DNA of 20,801 nt from an uncultured Collinsella sp. (GTDB lineage: Bacteria; Actinomycetota; Coriobacteriia; Coriobacteriales; Coriobacteriaceae), in contig CAADSP010000005.1 of assembly GCA_900751755.1 (NCBI GenBank), forward strand, positions 1-20,801, in the 5' to 3' direction. Within the stretch, counting starts at the first letter, position 1. Every line of letters begins with the position of its first letter. Under the pieces are notes generated by a model, which was not told the DNA's origin, did no database searches, and was given only the letters and a program-made list of their open reading frames with translations. Shown here in pieces: positions 8,570-15,547 of this stretch. The translations under genes and the position numbers were made by a program.

Positions 8570-8597
8570 TAGTCGTTGGGGACGTCCCCAATGACTA
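8570..8597 (+). repeat. 28-bp near-perfect palindrome (REP-like or protein-binding site)
   Basis: The left arm TAGTCGTTGGGGAC and right arm GTCCCCAATGACTA are reverse complements except for one G:T pair (8575/8592), with no loop between them. The element lies 4 nt past the rpoD terminator hairpin and upstream of the tRNA promoter. It has no T-tract, so a simple terminator is unlikely. Its form resembles dispersed REP-type palindromes, but only one copy is present in this window, so repeat status is unproven. Confidence 0.6.
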
Positions 8598-8601
8598 GGT
8601 C

Positions 8602-8651
8602 GGAAAAATTCTCAAAAAAGTTCTTGCCCTGAGCTGATTCGTCCGTATAAT
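8602..8651 (+). promoter_or_regulatory. Promoter of the tRNA-Asn pair
   Basis: A perfect TATAAT (-10) lies at 8646-8651 and TTGCCC (-35-like) at 8624-8629 with a 16-bp spacer. An A-rich stretch at 8602-8620 immediately upstream could act as an UP element, as is typical for strong stable-RNA promoters. The -10 is about 30 nt before the first mature tRNA base. It is the most consensus-like promoter in the window. Confidence 0.75.
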
Positions 8652-8681
8652 AAACTTCGTTGCTTGAGAGCACGCACCTAT

Positions 8682-8756
8682 TCCTCGGTAGCTCAATGGT
8701 AGAGCACGCGGCTGTTAACCGCGCTGTTGTAGGTTCGAGTCCTACCCGGGGAGCCA
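8682..8756 (+). tRNA. tRNA-Asn (anticodon GUU), copy 1
   Basis: The 75-nt gene folds into a full cloverleaf. The acceptor arms TCCTCGG and CCGGGGA pair with one T:G wobble, and the D-stem is GCTC/GAGC. The anticodon stem CGCGG/CCGCG encloses the loop CTGTTAA, giving anticodon GTT (reads AAC/AAU, Asn). The T-stem GTAGG/CCTAC has the loop TTCGAGT. The discriminator base is G and the 3' CCA is encoded. It is transcribed from the strong promoter just upstream, probably as a two-tRNA precursor with the identical copy downstream. Confidence 0.97.
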
Positions 8757-8764
8757 GATTTTTC

Positions 8765-8784
8765 AGCCCATTCCGTTGGGCTTT
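8765..8784 (+). other. Hairpin in the spacer between the two tRNA genes
   Basis: AGCCCA (8765-8770) pairs with TGGGCT (8777-8782) around a 6-nt loop and is followed by TT then AAA. It is too weak and too poor in T to be a confident terminator. It may be a precursor-processing structure or a partial terminator. Confidence 0.4.
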
Positions 8785-8788
8785 AAAT

Positions 8789-8863
8789 TCCTCGGTAGCT
8801 CAATGGTAGAGCACGCGGCTGTTAACCGCGCTGTTGTAGGTTCGAGTCCTACCCGGGGAGCCA
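8789..8863 (+). tRNA. tRNA-Asn (anticodon GUU), copy 2
   Basis: This 75-nt gene is base-for-base identical to the first tRNA-Asn, including the encoded CCA. The identity extends 2 bases upstream and 1 base downstream of the mature tRNA, so the duplicated block is 78 nt with a 107-nt period. It has the same cloverleaf, GTT anticodon and G discriminator. It lacks a separate recognisable promoter in the 32-nt spacer, so it is probably cotranscribed with copy 1. A strong terminator follows 6 nt later. Confidence 0.97.
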
Positions 8864-8869
8864 GGTTGT

Positions 8870-8899
8870 AAAACCCGTCGCTTATGCGGCGGGTTTTTT
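8870..8899 (+). terminator. Rho-independent terminator of the tRNA operon
   Basis: AAAACCCGTCGC (8870-8881) pairs with GCGGCGGGTTTT (from 8886) around a 4-nt loop, with one T:G wobble. It is followed by a run of six T in total (8894-8899). This is a textbook intrinsic terminator. Confidence 0.93.
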
Positions 8900-8953
8900 C
8901 ATGCCGCGATCGCCTGGCGCGAACGTTGCCATATCAACATTTCGTGTCGAGGA

Positions 8954-8959
8954 TATAAT
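8954..8959 (+). promoter_or_regulatory. Candidate -10 element upstream of the Asp23-family gene
   Basis: A perfect TATAAT lies 98 nt before the GTG start. The nearest -35-like hexamer, TTGCCA at 8926-8931, is 22 bp away, which is too far, so the call is tentative. A start near 8966 would give a leader of about 90 nt. That leader contains the 6-bp hairpin TGGTGC (9026-9031) / GCACCA (9037-9042) just before the ribosome-binding site AAGGAG (9046-9051). Confidence 0.45.
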
Positions 8960-9057
8960 CCCGTGACCCACCACCTCAACATGGCGCGGTCGTTGTAGAA
9001 TATTGCAATGATTGCTCCCACGAGATGGTGCCGTGAGCACCAGATAAGGAGATTCTT

Positions 9058-9414
9058 GTGTCTGAGACCATTAACGGCAGCCTGAGCGTCTCGAACGACG
9101 TTATTGCCGATATTGCCGGTTATGCCGCGATGACGTGCTATGGCGTCGTCGGTATGGCCGAACAGCTCCAGGGCGCCGAGAGCGTGCGCCTGCTTGCCGG
9201 CCAGCGCCTCCGCAAGGGCGTGCTTGTCTCCGCCGACGAGAACGGCCTTACGGTCGATCTTCACGTCGTGCTCGAGAACGGCGTCAACATGAAGTCCGTC
9301 TGCCACAATCTTTCGAGCTCCGTTGCCTTCACCCTGCAGGAAATCGCCCAGATCGATCCCGCCAGCCTTAAGATCGGCATCCACATCGACGCGCTCAAGA
9401 GCCGTCTGAACTAG
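9058..9414 (+). CDS. Asp23/Gls24 (YloU, DUF322) family protein
   Basis: The 118-residue protein has the Asp23/YloU fold pattern. The start GSLSVSNDVIADIAGYAAMTCYGVVGM matches the family's opening (beta strand, then helix with a conserved GV.GM segment). The sequence VDLHVVLENGVNM and a C-terminal IDPASLKIGIHIDAL strand follow. Members of this family are cytoplasmic or membrane-associated proteins linked to envelope stress. The YloU branch is found next to fatty acid kinase in Bacillus-type genomes, and its molecular role is unknown. The GTG start has an ideal AAGGAG site 6 nt upstream. fakA follows 27 bp later, the conserved yloU-yloV pairing. There is no signal peptide or membrane helix. Confidence 0.88.
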   Translation: MSETINGSLSVSNDVIADIAGYAAMTCYGVVGMAEQLQGAESVRLLAGQRLRKGVLVSADENGLTVDLHVVLENGVNMKSVCHNLSSSVAFTLQEIAQIDPASLKIGIHIDALKSRLN

Positions 9415-9441
9415 CATCCGAAAACGGAGATTCAAATACCC

Positions 9442-11103
9442 ATGATTGCAAAGACCATTCGCACCTGTTTTCCGATCGCTGCGGCTGCCGTTTCCGACAA
9501 GGCCGAGGAGATCAACAAGCTCAACGTCTTCCCCGTACCCGACGGCGACACCGGCACCAACATGTCGCTCACGCTCGCCTCGGTGACCAAGGAGCTTTCC
9601 GCCCTTCCCGCCGATGCCGATATGGAGGCCATTGCCGGCGCCATTACCCACGGCTCCCTGATGGGTGCCCGCGGCAACTCCGGCGTCATCACCTCGCAGA
9701 TCCTGCGTGGCGTGGCCGAGGGTCTCGTCTCTGTCGACGAGCCCATTACGTCCGCCAACATCGCCTTCGCTTTCCGTCGCGCCGTCAAGGTCGCCTTCCA
9801 GGCCGTTCGCAAGCCCATCGAGGGCACGATCCTCACGGTGCTTCGCGATGTCTCGACCAAGGCCGATGAGTGCGAAAAGAAGAAGTTCTCGGCCGAGGAC
9901 GCGCTCGACGCCATCGTCGTCGAGGCCTACCAGTCCGTCGCCCGCACGCCCGACCTGCTGCCCGTTCTGAAGGAGAACGGCGTGGTCGACTCCGGCGCCT
10001 TTGGCTTTGCCATCTTCCTGGAGAACTTTGTCGCCGCTGCGCTTGGCCGCAGCACCGTTGTCGAGGATTTCTCCGCCACGTTTGATTCCGCTGGCTCTGC
10101 CCGCGACGCGGCCCTCGGTCGCGTTGAGATTGAGGCCAACGACGATTGGGAGGGCTCGGAGTTCCGCTACTGCAACGAGTTCCTCTTTAAGGCCGACGCC
10201 CCGTTTGACGAGGACGAGTGCCTTAAGTTCCTGGGCTCCATGGGCGACTGCGAGCTGCTCGTGGGTGCCTACCCCGATTACAAGATCCATGTGCACTCCA
10301 ACACGCCTAACCTGGTGCTCGAGCACATGCTGCAGCTCGGTCAGATCTACGAGGTCTTTATCCACAACATGGAGATGGAGGCTCACGACCGTACCGCCAA
10401 GATTCACGAGGACCAGGAAAAGGCCGCTGAGCCCGCCAAGGCGCTGGGCTTTGTCGCCGTTGCCGCCGGTTCGGGCGAGGCCGACATCCTCAAGTCCCTC
10501 GGCGTTGACGTGATCGTCTCGGGTGGCCAGACCATGAACCCCTCGACCGCCGACCTGCTGGGCGCGGTGGACCAGGTCAACGCGACCTCGGTCATCATCC
10601 TGCCCAATAACGGCAACATTCGCATGGCTGCCGAGGCCGCAGCTTCTGCCTGCACCGACAAGAAGGTCGCCGTCGTTCCCACCAAGACCGTCCCGCAGGC
10701 GTTCTCCGCGCTGTTCGCGGTCCTGCCCGATTCCGAGCTCGAGGACGCCGTTGCCGCCATGGTCGACGCCATCAGCGAGGTTCGCGATGGCGAGGTCACT
10801 CGTGCCGTGCGCGATTCCAGCGCCTCTGACGGCTCTCCGATTCACTCCGGTGATGTCATGGGTATCATTGCCGGCTCCATCGACGTGGTCGGCTCCGATG
10901 TGAAACAGGTCACGCTCGACTGCATCAACCGCATGCAGGAGGAAGAGGAGGGCGACGCGCTGACGATTCTGGCCGGCGAGGAGCTGTCCGATGAGGCCTT
11001 CCAGGAGATCGTCGACGCCATTGAGGAGGCTCAGCCCGACCTGGAGATTGATGCCCATCGTGGCGAGCAGCCGCTCTATCCCGTGATCTTCTCGATCGAG
11101 TAG
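9442..11103 (+). CDS. fakA: Fatty acid kinase ATP-binding subunit FakA (DAK2/DhaL domain, YloV family)
   Basis: FakA phosphorylates fatty acids held by a separate FakB (DegV-family) carrier, making acyl-phosphate for phospholipid synthesis. The 553-residue product begins with a DhaL/DAK2 domain: NVFPVPDGDTGTNM with the Mg-binding Asp34 and Asp36, then GARGNSGVI at 75-83. The middle domain has FRYCNEF (Cys244) and KIHVHSN (His283, His285), matching the Cys/His/His zinc site known in FakA. The C-terminal domain ends PLYPVIFSIE, as is usual for the family. No fakB is present here, so it must be elsewhere. The ribosome-binding site (CGGAG) is 12 nt from the ATG, slightly long. plsX and acpP, which handle acyl-phosphate and acyl-ACP, lie a few genes downstream and fit this role. 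Confidence 0.93.
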   Translation: MIAKTIRTCFPIAAAAVSDKAEEINKLNVFPVPDGDTGTNMSLTLASVTKELSALPADADMEAIAGAITHGSLMGARGNSGVITSQILRGVAEGLVSVDEPITSANIAFAFRRAVKVAFQAVRKPIEGTILTVLRDVSTKADECEKKKFSAEDALDAIVVEAYQSVARTPDLLPVLKENGVVDSGAFGFAIFLENFVAAALGRSTVVEDFSATFDSAGSARDAALGRVEIEANDDWEGSEFRYCNEFLFKADAPFDEDECLKFLGSMGDCELLVGAYPDYKIHVHSNTPNLVLEHMLQLGQIYEVFIHNMEMEAHDRTAKIHEDQEKAAEPAKALGFVAVAAGSGEADILKSLGVDVIVSGGQTMNPSTADLLGAVDQVNATSVIILPNNGNIRMAAEAAASACTDKKVAVVPTKTVPQAFSALFAVLPDSELEDAVAAMVDAISEVRDGEVTRAVRDSSASDGSPIHSGDVMGIIAGSIDVVGSDVKQVTLDCINRMQEEEEGDALTILAGEELSDEAFQEIVDAIEEAQPDLEIDAHRGEQPLYPVIFSIE

Positions 11104-11113
11104 GCATCTGCCC

Positions 11114-13291
11114 ATGTCCGAGCTGTGCTCCGTGCCGCGCGTCTCGGAGCGCTTTGCCCAGAGCAATGCGCTCGACGAGGATATCGCGCGACTCAAATAT
11201 GTTTCGGGTAAACGTGAGGAGGCCCTTCGCCGTCTGGGAATTCGGACGGTGGGGGACCTCCTTCTCCATATCCCTCATCGATATCTCGACTTCACGCGCT
11301 CCTGGTCTATCGAGATGGCGCCCATCGGTACCGTTTGCACGATAGTCGCCACGGTCGATCGCATTGTTCAAAAGCAGCCTCGCCCGCGTATGCAGGTGAC
11401 CGAGGTCTCGCTGGTGGACGAGACGGGCGTGCTGCAAGTCGCCTTTTTCCGTCAGCCATGGATTGCCCAGCAGTTTAAGCAGGGAGACCGCCTGGCCGTG
11501 ATGGGTAAGGTCGAGTTTGCCTACGGCTTTAAGCAGATGGCCTCGCCGCATTTCGAAAAGCTCGAGGACGGGCGTGCCGCGGGCACCATCCTGCCGGTCC
11601 ATTACGTGAGCGATGGCGTGAGCCAGGCGTGGATGCGCCGCATCGTTAGCGGCGCGCTCGAGGTCGTCGGCAATCCCTTCGACCCGATTCCCGCACGCGT
11701 GCGCGCCAAGCGCCGCCTGATGAGCAATGCCCGCACGCTGCGCTCAATTCACTTTCCATCGAGCATGGCCGAGCGCGACATCGCGCGGCGGCGTCTTGCC
11801 TACGAGGAGTGTCTTTGCTTGCAGCTCGCGCTGCGCCTGCGCAACGACGGCGGCTTGGTCGAAGTCGCTCCCTACGCCCATGTCGCGGGCGAGCACCTGG
11901 CGGCGCTCAGGGAAGCCCTGCCGTTTTCGCTGAGCGACGAGCAGGAGGCCGCGTTCCAAGACATCCTGCACGATATGTGCGATGGCGGGCGCGTGATGAA
12001 CCGCCTGCTACTGGGCGACGTCGGTACCGGCAAGACGGCCGTCGCCGCCTGCGCGCTGGCTGTCGCGGCCGATTCGGGCACTCAGTCCTGCGTTATGGCG
12101 CCTACGGGCGTGCTGGCGCGCCAATATGCCGATAAGACCGGCCCCTTGCTCTCCCAGGCTGGCGTGTCTTGGGCGCTCCTGACGGGTGCCACGCCGGCGG
12201 CCGAGCGCGAGCAGATCCATACGCAGCTGGAATCGGGCGAGCTCGACGTACTCTTTGGAACCCACGCGGTCCTTTCGGACAACGTGGCGTTTAAGCATCT
12301 GTCGCTTGTCGTCATCGACGAGCAGCACCGCTTTGGTGTGGGCCAGCGCAATGCTCTGCGTGCCAAGGGCCCGGGTGCCGACCTTCTCGTTATGACGGCC
12401 ACGCCGATCCCGCGCACGTTGGCGCTCTCGGTCTACGGCGACCTGGACACGAGCATCATCCGCCATCGACCTGTTCCGGGGGCGGGCGTTACGACGCGCG
12501 TGCTCACCGAGTCGAGCCGCGATTTGGCTTACGGTGCCATCCGCGAGGCGCATGAAAAGGGCCAGCAGGCTTACGTGATCTGCCCGCTTGTGGAGCCGAG
12601 TGACTCGGCCGATGAGCTGGAAGACGTACCCGGTATCGCCCGCGACGACGAGGGCCGCGTGACCGTGCCTGTACCGCTGCACGATACGGCAACCGAGCTC
12701 GAACGACTGCGTCTGGCCCTGCCGGGACTTACCATTGAGCGCCTTCACGGCCGCATGCCGGCGGGGGAGAAGGACCGCGTGATCGATGCCTTCAAGCACG
12801 GCGAGATCGACGTGCTCGTCTCGACCACGGTGGTCGAGGTAGGTGTCGACGTGCCCAACGCCACCGTCATGGTCATCGAGAACGGTGAGCGCTTTGGCTT
12901 GGCGGCCCTGCACCAGCTGCGCGGCCGCGTGGGCCGCGGCAGCGTGTCGGGCACTTGCCTGGTCATGACGCACTCCAAGGGCAACGGTGGCGCGTCGGCG
13001 GCACAAGACCGTCTCCAGTCGCTCGAAAAGACCTCTGACGGCTTTGCGCTCGCCCAGATGGACCTGCGCCTGCGCCACGAGGGCGAGATTCTGGGCTACC
13101 GCCAGCACGGCGGCGTGACCCTGCGCTTTGTGGACCTGGACGCCGACGAGGATCTTATCGAATGGGCCCATTTGGACGCGGTCGAGCTCTTGCGGTATGC
13201 TTGCAACCTTGACTCCGTGGCGACGCGCCCCTTGCGCGACGCGGTCGCCATGCGTTATCGACATATCTTTAAGGAGGTCAGCGGAGGATGA
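11114..13291 (+). CDS. recG: ATP-dependent DNA helicase RecG
   Basis: RecG remodels stalled replication forks and branched DNA. The 725-residue product has the N-terminal wedge/OB domain at roughly 60-165, including HIPHRYLDFT and the DETGVLQVAFFRQPWI segment. The helicase core shows Walker A GDVGTGKT at 301-308, APTGVLARQ, the DEQH box in VVIDEQHRFGVGQR at 400-412, and TATPIPRTLALS at 428-439. It also has VGVDVPNATVMVIENGERFGLAALHQLRGRVGRG near 577-609. The segment after YGDLD, normally resembling IDELPPGR, is IRHRPVPGAG here. An acidic insertion lies at 495-513. The ATG is 10 bp after fakA with no clear ribosome-binding site, suggesting coupled translation. The end overlaps rsmD by 4 bp (ATGA). 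Confidence 0.97.
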   Translation: MSELCSVPRVSERFAQSNALDEDIARLKYVSGKREEALRRLGIRTVGDLLLHIPHRYLDFTRSWSIEMAPIGTVCTIVATVDRIVQKQPRPRMQVTEVSLVDETGVLQVAFFRQPWIAQQFKQGDRLAVMGKVEFAYGFKQMASPHFEKLEDGRAAGTILPVHYVSDGVSQAWMRRIVSGALEVVGNPFDPIPARVRAKRRLMSNARTLRSIHFPSSMAERDIARRRLAYEECLCLQLALRLRNDGGLVEVAPYAHVAGEHLAALREALPFSLSDEQEAAFQDILHDMCDGGRVMNRLLLGDVGTGKTAVAACALAVAADSGTQSCVMAPTGVLARQYADKTGPLLSQAGVSWALLTGATPAAEREQIHTQLESGELDVLFGTHAVLSDNVAFKHLSLVVIDEQHRFGVGQRNALRAKGPGADLLVMTATPIPRTLALSVYGDLDTSIIRHRPVPGAGVTTRVLTESSRDLAYGAIREAHEKGQQAYVICPLVEPSDSADELEDVPGIARDDEGRVTVPVPLHDTATELERLRLALPGLTIERLHGRMPAGEKDRVIDAFKHGEIDVLVSTTVVEVGVDVPNATVMVIENGERFGLAALHQLRGRVGRGSVSGTCLVMTHSKGNGGASAAQDRLQSLEKTSDGFALAQMDLRLRHEGEILGYRQHGGVTLRFVDLDADEDLIEWAHLDAVELLRYACNLDSVATRPLRDAVAMRYRHIFKEVSGG

Positions 13292-13932
13292 GAATCATCG
13301 GCGGTGAATGGCGCGGCCGCAAGATCGAAGAGCCGCGTGGGCGCGATGTCACCCGTCCCACGACCGATCGCGTGCGCGAGGCATGCGCGTCCATGGTCAT
13401 GTCGGCGTTCGACTTCGATCTGGACGAGGTCCGCGTGCTGGACGCCTTTGGCGGCTCCGGCGCCCTGGGAATCGAGATGCTCTCGCGTGGCGCCCGCTCG
13501 CTCACCACGTTCGAGATCGATCGCAATGCCGCCCGTCTGATCACCAAGAATATCGAGTCGCTGTGCCGCGACCGCTCGCGTTGGCGTGTCGTTACCGGCG
13601 ATGTGTTGGCGAGCGCCTCGCGCGGCCGTGTGCCGGGTGGTCCCTTTGACCTGATCTTGCTCGACCCGCCCTATGCCTTTGGCGCCGAGCCGGTCGAGGA
13701 GCTGCTGCAAAATCTTTCCCAGCAGCGACTGCTGGCGCCCGGGGCCTTTGCCCTTTTTGAACATGCCGCAGCCGATGCAGGTGCTCATCCGGCTTGTTTC
13801 AAGACCGTGCGAGAGAAGCGCTACGGCATTACCTCGGTTGACTTGCTGCGCTGGGTGGCCGAGGACGAGAACGACCATGCTGACGAGAACGAAAATGACG
13901 AGGATGTGCCTTCGGAGGACACCCATGAATGA
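13288..13932 (+). CDS. rsmD: 16S rRNA (guanine(966)-N2)-methyltransferase RsmD
   Basis: RsmD methylates G966 of 16S rRNA in the assembled small subunit, using S-adenosylmethionine. The 214-residue protein starts with the family signature MRIIGGEWRGR and has RPTTDRVRE at 23-31. The SAM-binding motif I DAFGGSGALGIE starts at 52, and the catalytic DPPY is at 126-129 in LILLDPPYAFG. An unusual C-terminal tail of about 22 residues is almost entirely Asp/Glu/Asn/His. The start overlaps the recG stop (ATGA) and the end overlaps coaD by 8 bp, so three genes are translationally linked. The recG-rsmD-coaD order is common in Gram-positive bacteria. Confidence 0.95.
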   Translation: MRIIGGEWRGRKIEEPRGRDVTRPTTDRVREACASMVMSAFDFDLDEVRVLDAFGGSGALGIEMLSRGARSLTTFEIDRNAARLITKNIESLCRDRSRWRVVTGDVLASASRGRVPGGPFDLILLDPPYAFGAEPVEELLQNLSQQRLLAPGAFALFEHAAADAGAHPACFKTVREKRYGITSVDLLRWVAEDENDHADENENDEDVPSEDTHE

Positions 13933-14422
13933 CACCATCAACCGCGTAATCGTCCCGGGCACCTTCGATCCCATCACCTTTGGCCACATTGACGTGATTC
14001 GCCGAGCCCGCCGCATCTTTCCCAGCGTGATTGTCGCCGTGGCCGAATCACAGGGTAAAAACGGCGTGGGCACCACCTTTATGCTCGACGAGCGCGTGGC
14101 GCTGGCCCGCGAGGCCCTCGGCGATTTGGACGGCATCGAGGTACTGCCTTTCACCGGTCTGCTGGTCGACTTTGCACGTGAACAGGGGGCAGGTGCCGTC
14201 GTTAAGGGCCTGCGTGCCATGACCGACTTTGAGTACGAGTTGCAGCAGGCCGACCTCAACTATCGCCTGGATAGCGAGCTGGAGTCCATCTTTGTCATGA
14301 GTGCTCCGCAGTACGGGTATATCTCGAGCTCTGTGGTGCGCCAGATCGCTTCGCTTGGCAGCGACGTGTCGACGTTTGTGCCGCCCAACGTGGTCGAAGC
14401 GCTCAAACATCGCTTTTCATGA
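13925..14422 (+). CDS. coaD: Pantetheine-phosphate adenylyltransferase (phosphopantetheine adenylyltransferase)
   Basis: CoaD transfers AMP from ATP to 4'-phosphopantetheine, the penultimate step of coenzyme A synthesis. CoA in turn supplies the prosthetic group of the acyl carrier protein encoded downstream. The 165-residue protein has PGTFDPITFGH, with the TxGH nucleotidyltransferase motif at 18-21. KGLRAMTDFEYE lies at 94-105 and the ISSSVVR motif at 133-139, with a standard C-terminal PPNVVEAL. The ATG at 13925 lies 10 residues before the conserved PGTFDP and overlaps the rsmD stop by 8 bp. A longer open frame upstream (from 13673) is only a shadow of rsmD. No terminator is visible after it. 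Confidence 0.96.
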   Translation: MNDTINRVIVPGTFDPITFGHIDVIRRARRIFPSVIVAVAESQGKNGVGTTFMLDERVALAREALGDLDGIEVLPFTGLLVDFAREQGAGAVVKGLRAMTDFEYELQQADLNYRLDSELESIFVMSAPQYGYISSSVVRQIASLGSDVSTFVPPNVVEALKHRFS

Positions 14423-14446
14423 CGTTTATTATTGCCTGGTGGCATG

Positions 14447-14455
14447 TGGTAAACT
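14447..14455 (+). promoter_or_regulatory. Candidate extended -10 promoter for the sepIVA-like gene
   Basis: TGGTAAACT fits an extended -10 (TGn + TAAACT). AT-rich TTATTA at 14426-14431 lies 18 bp upstream as a weak -35. A start near 14462 gives a leader of about 29 nt to the ATG at 14491. Pattern match only. Confidence 0.45.
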
Positions 14456-14478
14456 AACACGATGACATGTTACCTATG

Positions 14479-14485
14479 AAAGGAG
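14479..14485 (+). promoter_or_regulatory. Shine-Dalgarno site that decides the sepIVA-like start
   Basis: AAAGGAG lies 5 nt before the ATG at 14491. An in-frame ATG at 14467 lies upstream of this site, too close to the presumed transcription start, and is not preferred. Confidence 0.7.
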
Positions 14486-14490
14486 ACCGG

Positions 14491-14988
14491 ATGCCGGGCG
14501 AGAATTTTCCTGGCGACAGGATCGTGAGTCTTGTCGACGAGCTCGAGGGGCTCATCGAAGAGGCTAAGACGCCGTTCGGCAAGAACGCCCAGATGAAGGT
14601 TATCGACGCCGACGTCTTCTTTAACATCCTCGATGAGATCCGCATGAGCTATCCCGAGGAGTGGCAGAAGTCCCGCCGTATCCTCAAAGAGCGCGAGGAG
14701 CTTATGGCCTCCGCCGCCGCACAGGCCGATTCCATCATTGCCGATGCTCAGCAGCAGGCGCTCACCATTGCCGGTGAGCAGGAGATCGTCCGCTTAGCCC
14801 AGCAGCAGGCCGACGACATCCGCGACCGTGCCCAGCAGTACGAGCGCGAGACGCGTTATGCCGCCGAGGATTACGCCGAGCAGGTCTTTACGCACCTCGA
14901 GGAGAACCTTAAGAGTCTGACCGGCACCGTCACTCGTTGCCGTCAGCAGCTCAACGAGGGCGCCGCCCAGCAGAACGGTCAGTGGTAA
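14491..14988 (+). CDS. SepIVA/DivIVA-like coiled-coil protein (probable cell-division factor)
   Basis: The 165-residue protein has an N-terminal helix-rich segment (IVSLVDELEGLIEEAKTPFG at 11-30). A DVFFNILDEIRMSYPEEW element and a long Ala/Gln/Glu-rich coiled coil at about 60-135 follow. The C-terminal module is HLEENLKSLTGTVTRCRQQL. From memory, this organisation and the C-terminal module resemble mycobacterial SepIVA (Rv2927c), a DivIVA-like septation protein. There too the gene sits directly before a DUF177 gene and rnc. The product here is much shorter, because the coiled coil has fewer repeats. There is no membrane segment, although such proteins are often labelled ATP synthase subunit B-like because of their coiled coil. 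That label is not supported, since no N-terminal membrane helix exists. Its own promoter and ribosome-binding site are likely; the stop overlaps the next ATG (TAATG). Confidence 0.7.
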   Translation: MPGENFPGDRIVSLVDELEGLIEEAKTPFGKNAQMKVIDADVFFNILDEIRMSYPEEWQKSRRILKEREELMASAAAQADSIIADAQQQALTIAGEQEIVRLAQQQADDIRDRAQQYERETRYAAEDYAEQVFTHLEENLKSLTGTVTRCRQQLNEGAAQQNGQW

Positions 14989-15542
14989 TGGCTGAGTTCC
15001 CGAGCGTAACCGTCGATCTTTCCGAGCAGCTCGAGTTTCCCGGAGACTCTTATCCGCTGACCGGCAAGGTCGATGTCGCCACCTACACGGTGGGCGAGAA
15101 GGAGTACCAGCTGCAGGACGGCATTTCCTACGACGTGGTCTTTACCAACGCCGGTACCGGTGTTCTGCTTTCGGGCATGGTCCGCGCTCACGCCACCGGC
15201 GAGTGCGATCGCTGCCTGGAGCCCGCATCGTTTGATATCGCAAGCGAGATCGAGGAGTTCTACCTCTTTAACGAGCCCGAGGACCCCGAGGCCTACGAAG
15301 ACGGCTACGAGTTGCTGGGCGAGGATCGCATTGTCGATCTGGGCGAGCCCATCAACGACGCGGTCGTCATGGACACGCCGTTCGTTGTCCTGTGCAAGCC
15401 CGATTGCCGCGGCCTTTGCCCCACCTGCGGCATCAATCTCAACGTCGAGCAATGCGATTGCGCCGCCAAGGCGGAGGCCGAATGGGCCGCTGCCACGGAA
15501 AATCCATTTGCAGCATTGAAGAATCTCAAGCTTGACGAGTAA
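14988..15542 (+). CDS. DUF177 (YceD-family) protein, putative 23S rRNA accumulation factor
   Basis: The 184-residue protein matches DUF177. It has a beta-rich N-terminal half, then ECDRCLEP (Cys73, Cys76), an acidic middle segment FNEPEDPEAYEDGYEL, and a C-terminal LCKPDCRGLCPTCGIN with further cysteines (136, 140, 144, 147, 156, 158). It closes with NPFAALKNL, the usual FA.L ending. The cysteines suggest a metal-binding site. DUF177 proteins are linked to 23S rRNA accumulation and are almost always encoded next to rpmF, as here. The ATG at 14988 shares one base with the stop of the preceding gene (TAATG), so translation is probably coupled. The longer open frame reaching back to 14937 lacks a better start. 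Confidence 0.9.
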   Translation: MAEFPSVTVDLSEQLEFPGDSYPLTGKVDVATYTVGEKEYQLQDGISYDVVFTNAGTGVLLSGMVRAHATGECDRCLEPASFDIASEIEEFYLFNEPEDPEAYEDGYELLGEDRIVDLGEPINDAVVMDTPFVVLCKPDCRGLCPTCGINLNVEQCDCAAKAEAEWAAATENPFAALKNLKLDE

Positions 15543-15547
15543 AACTG

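Noticed and set aside
8680..8864. tRNA-Asn pair as a phage or island attachment site
   Set aside because: Both copies are full length and there is no integrase, partial tRNA remnant or foreign gene nearby.
9002..9015. ATTGCAAT palindrome and repeated ATTGC in the leader of the Asp23-family gene
   Set aside because: It is too short to separate from chance and is not associated with a clear promoter element.
13673..13924. Upstream in-frame extension of coaD
   Set aside because: It is an open-frame shadow inside rsmD. The family start PGTFDP and the 8-bp overlap support the ATG at 13925.
14937..14987. Upstream in-frame extension of the DUF177 gene
   Set aside because: It overlaps the sepIVA-like gene out of frame. 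The TAATG junction at 14986-14990 gives a natural coupled start.
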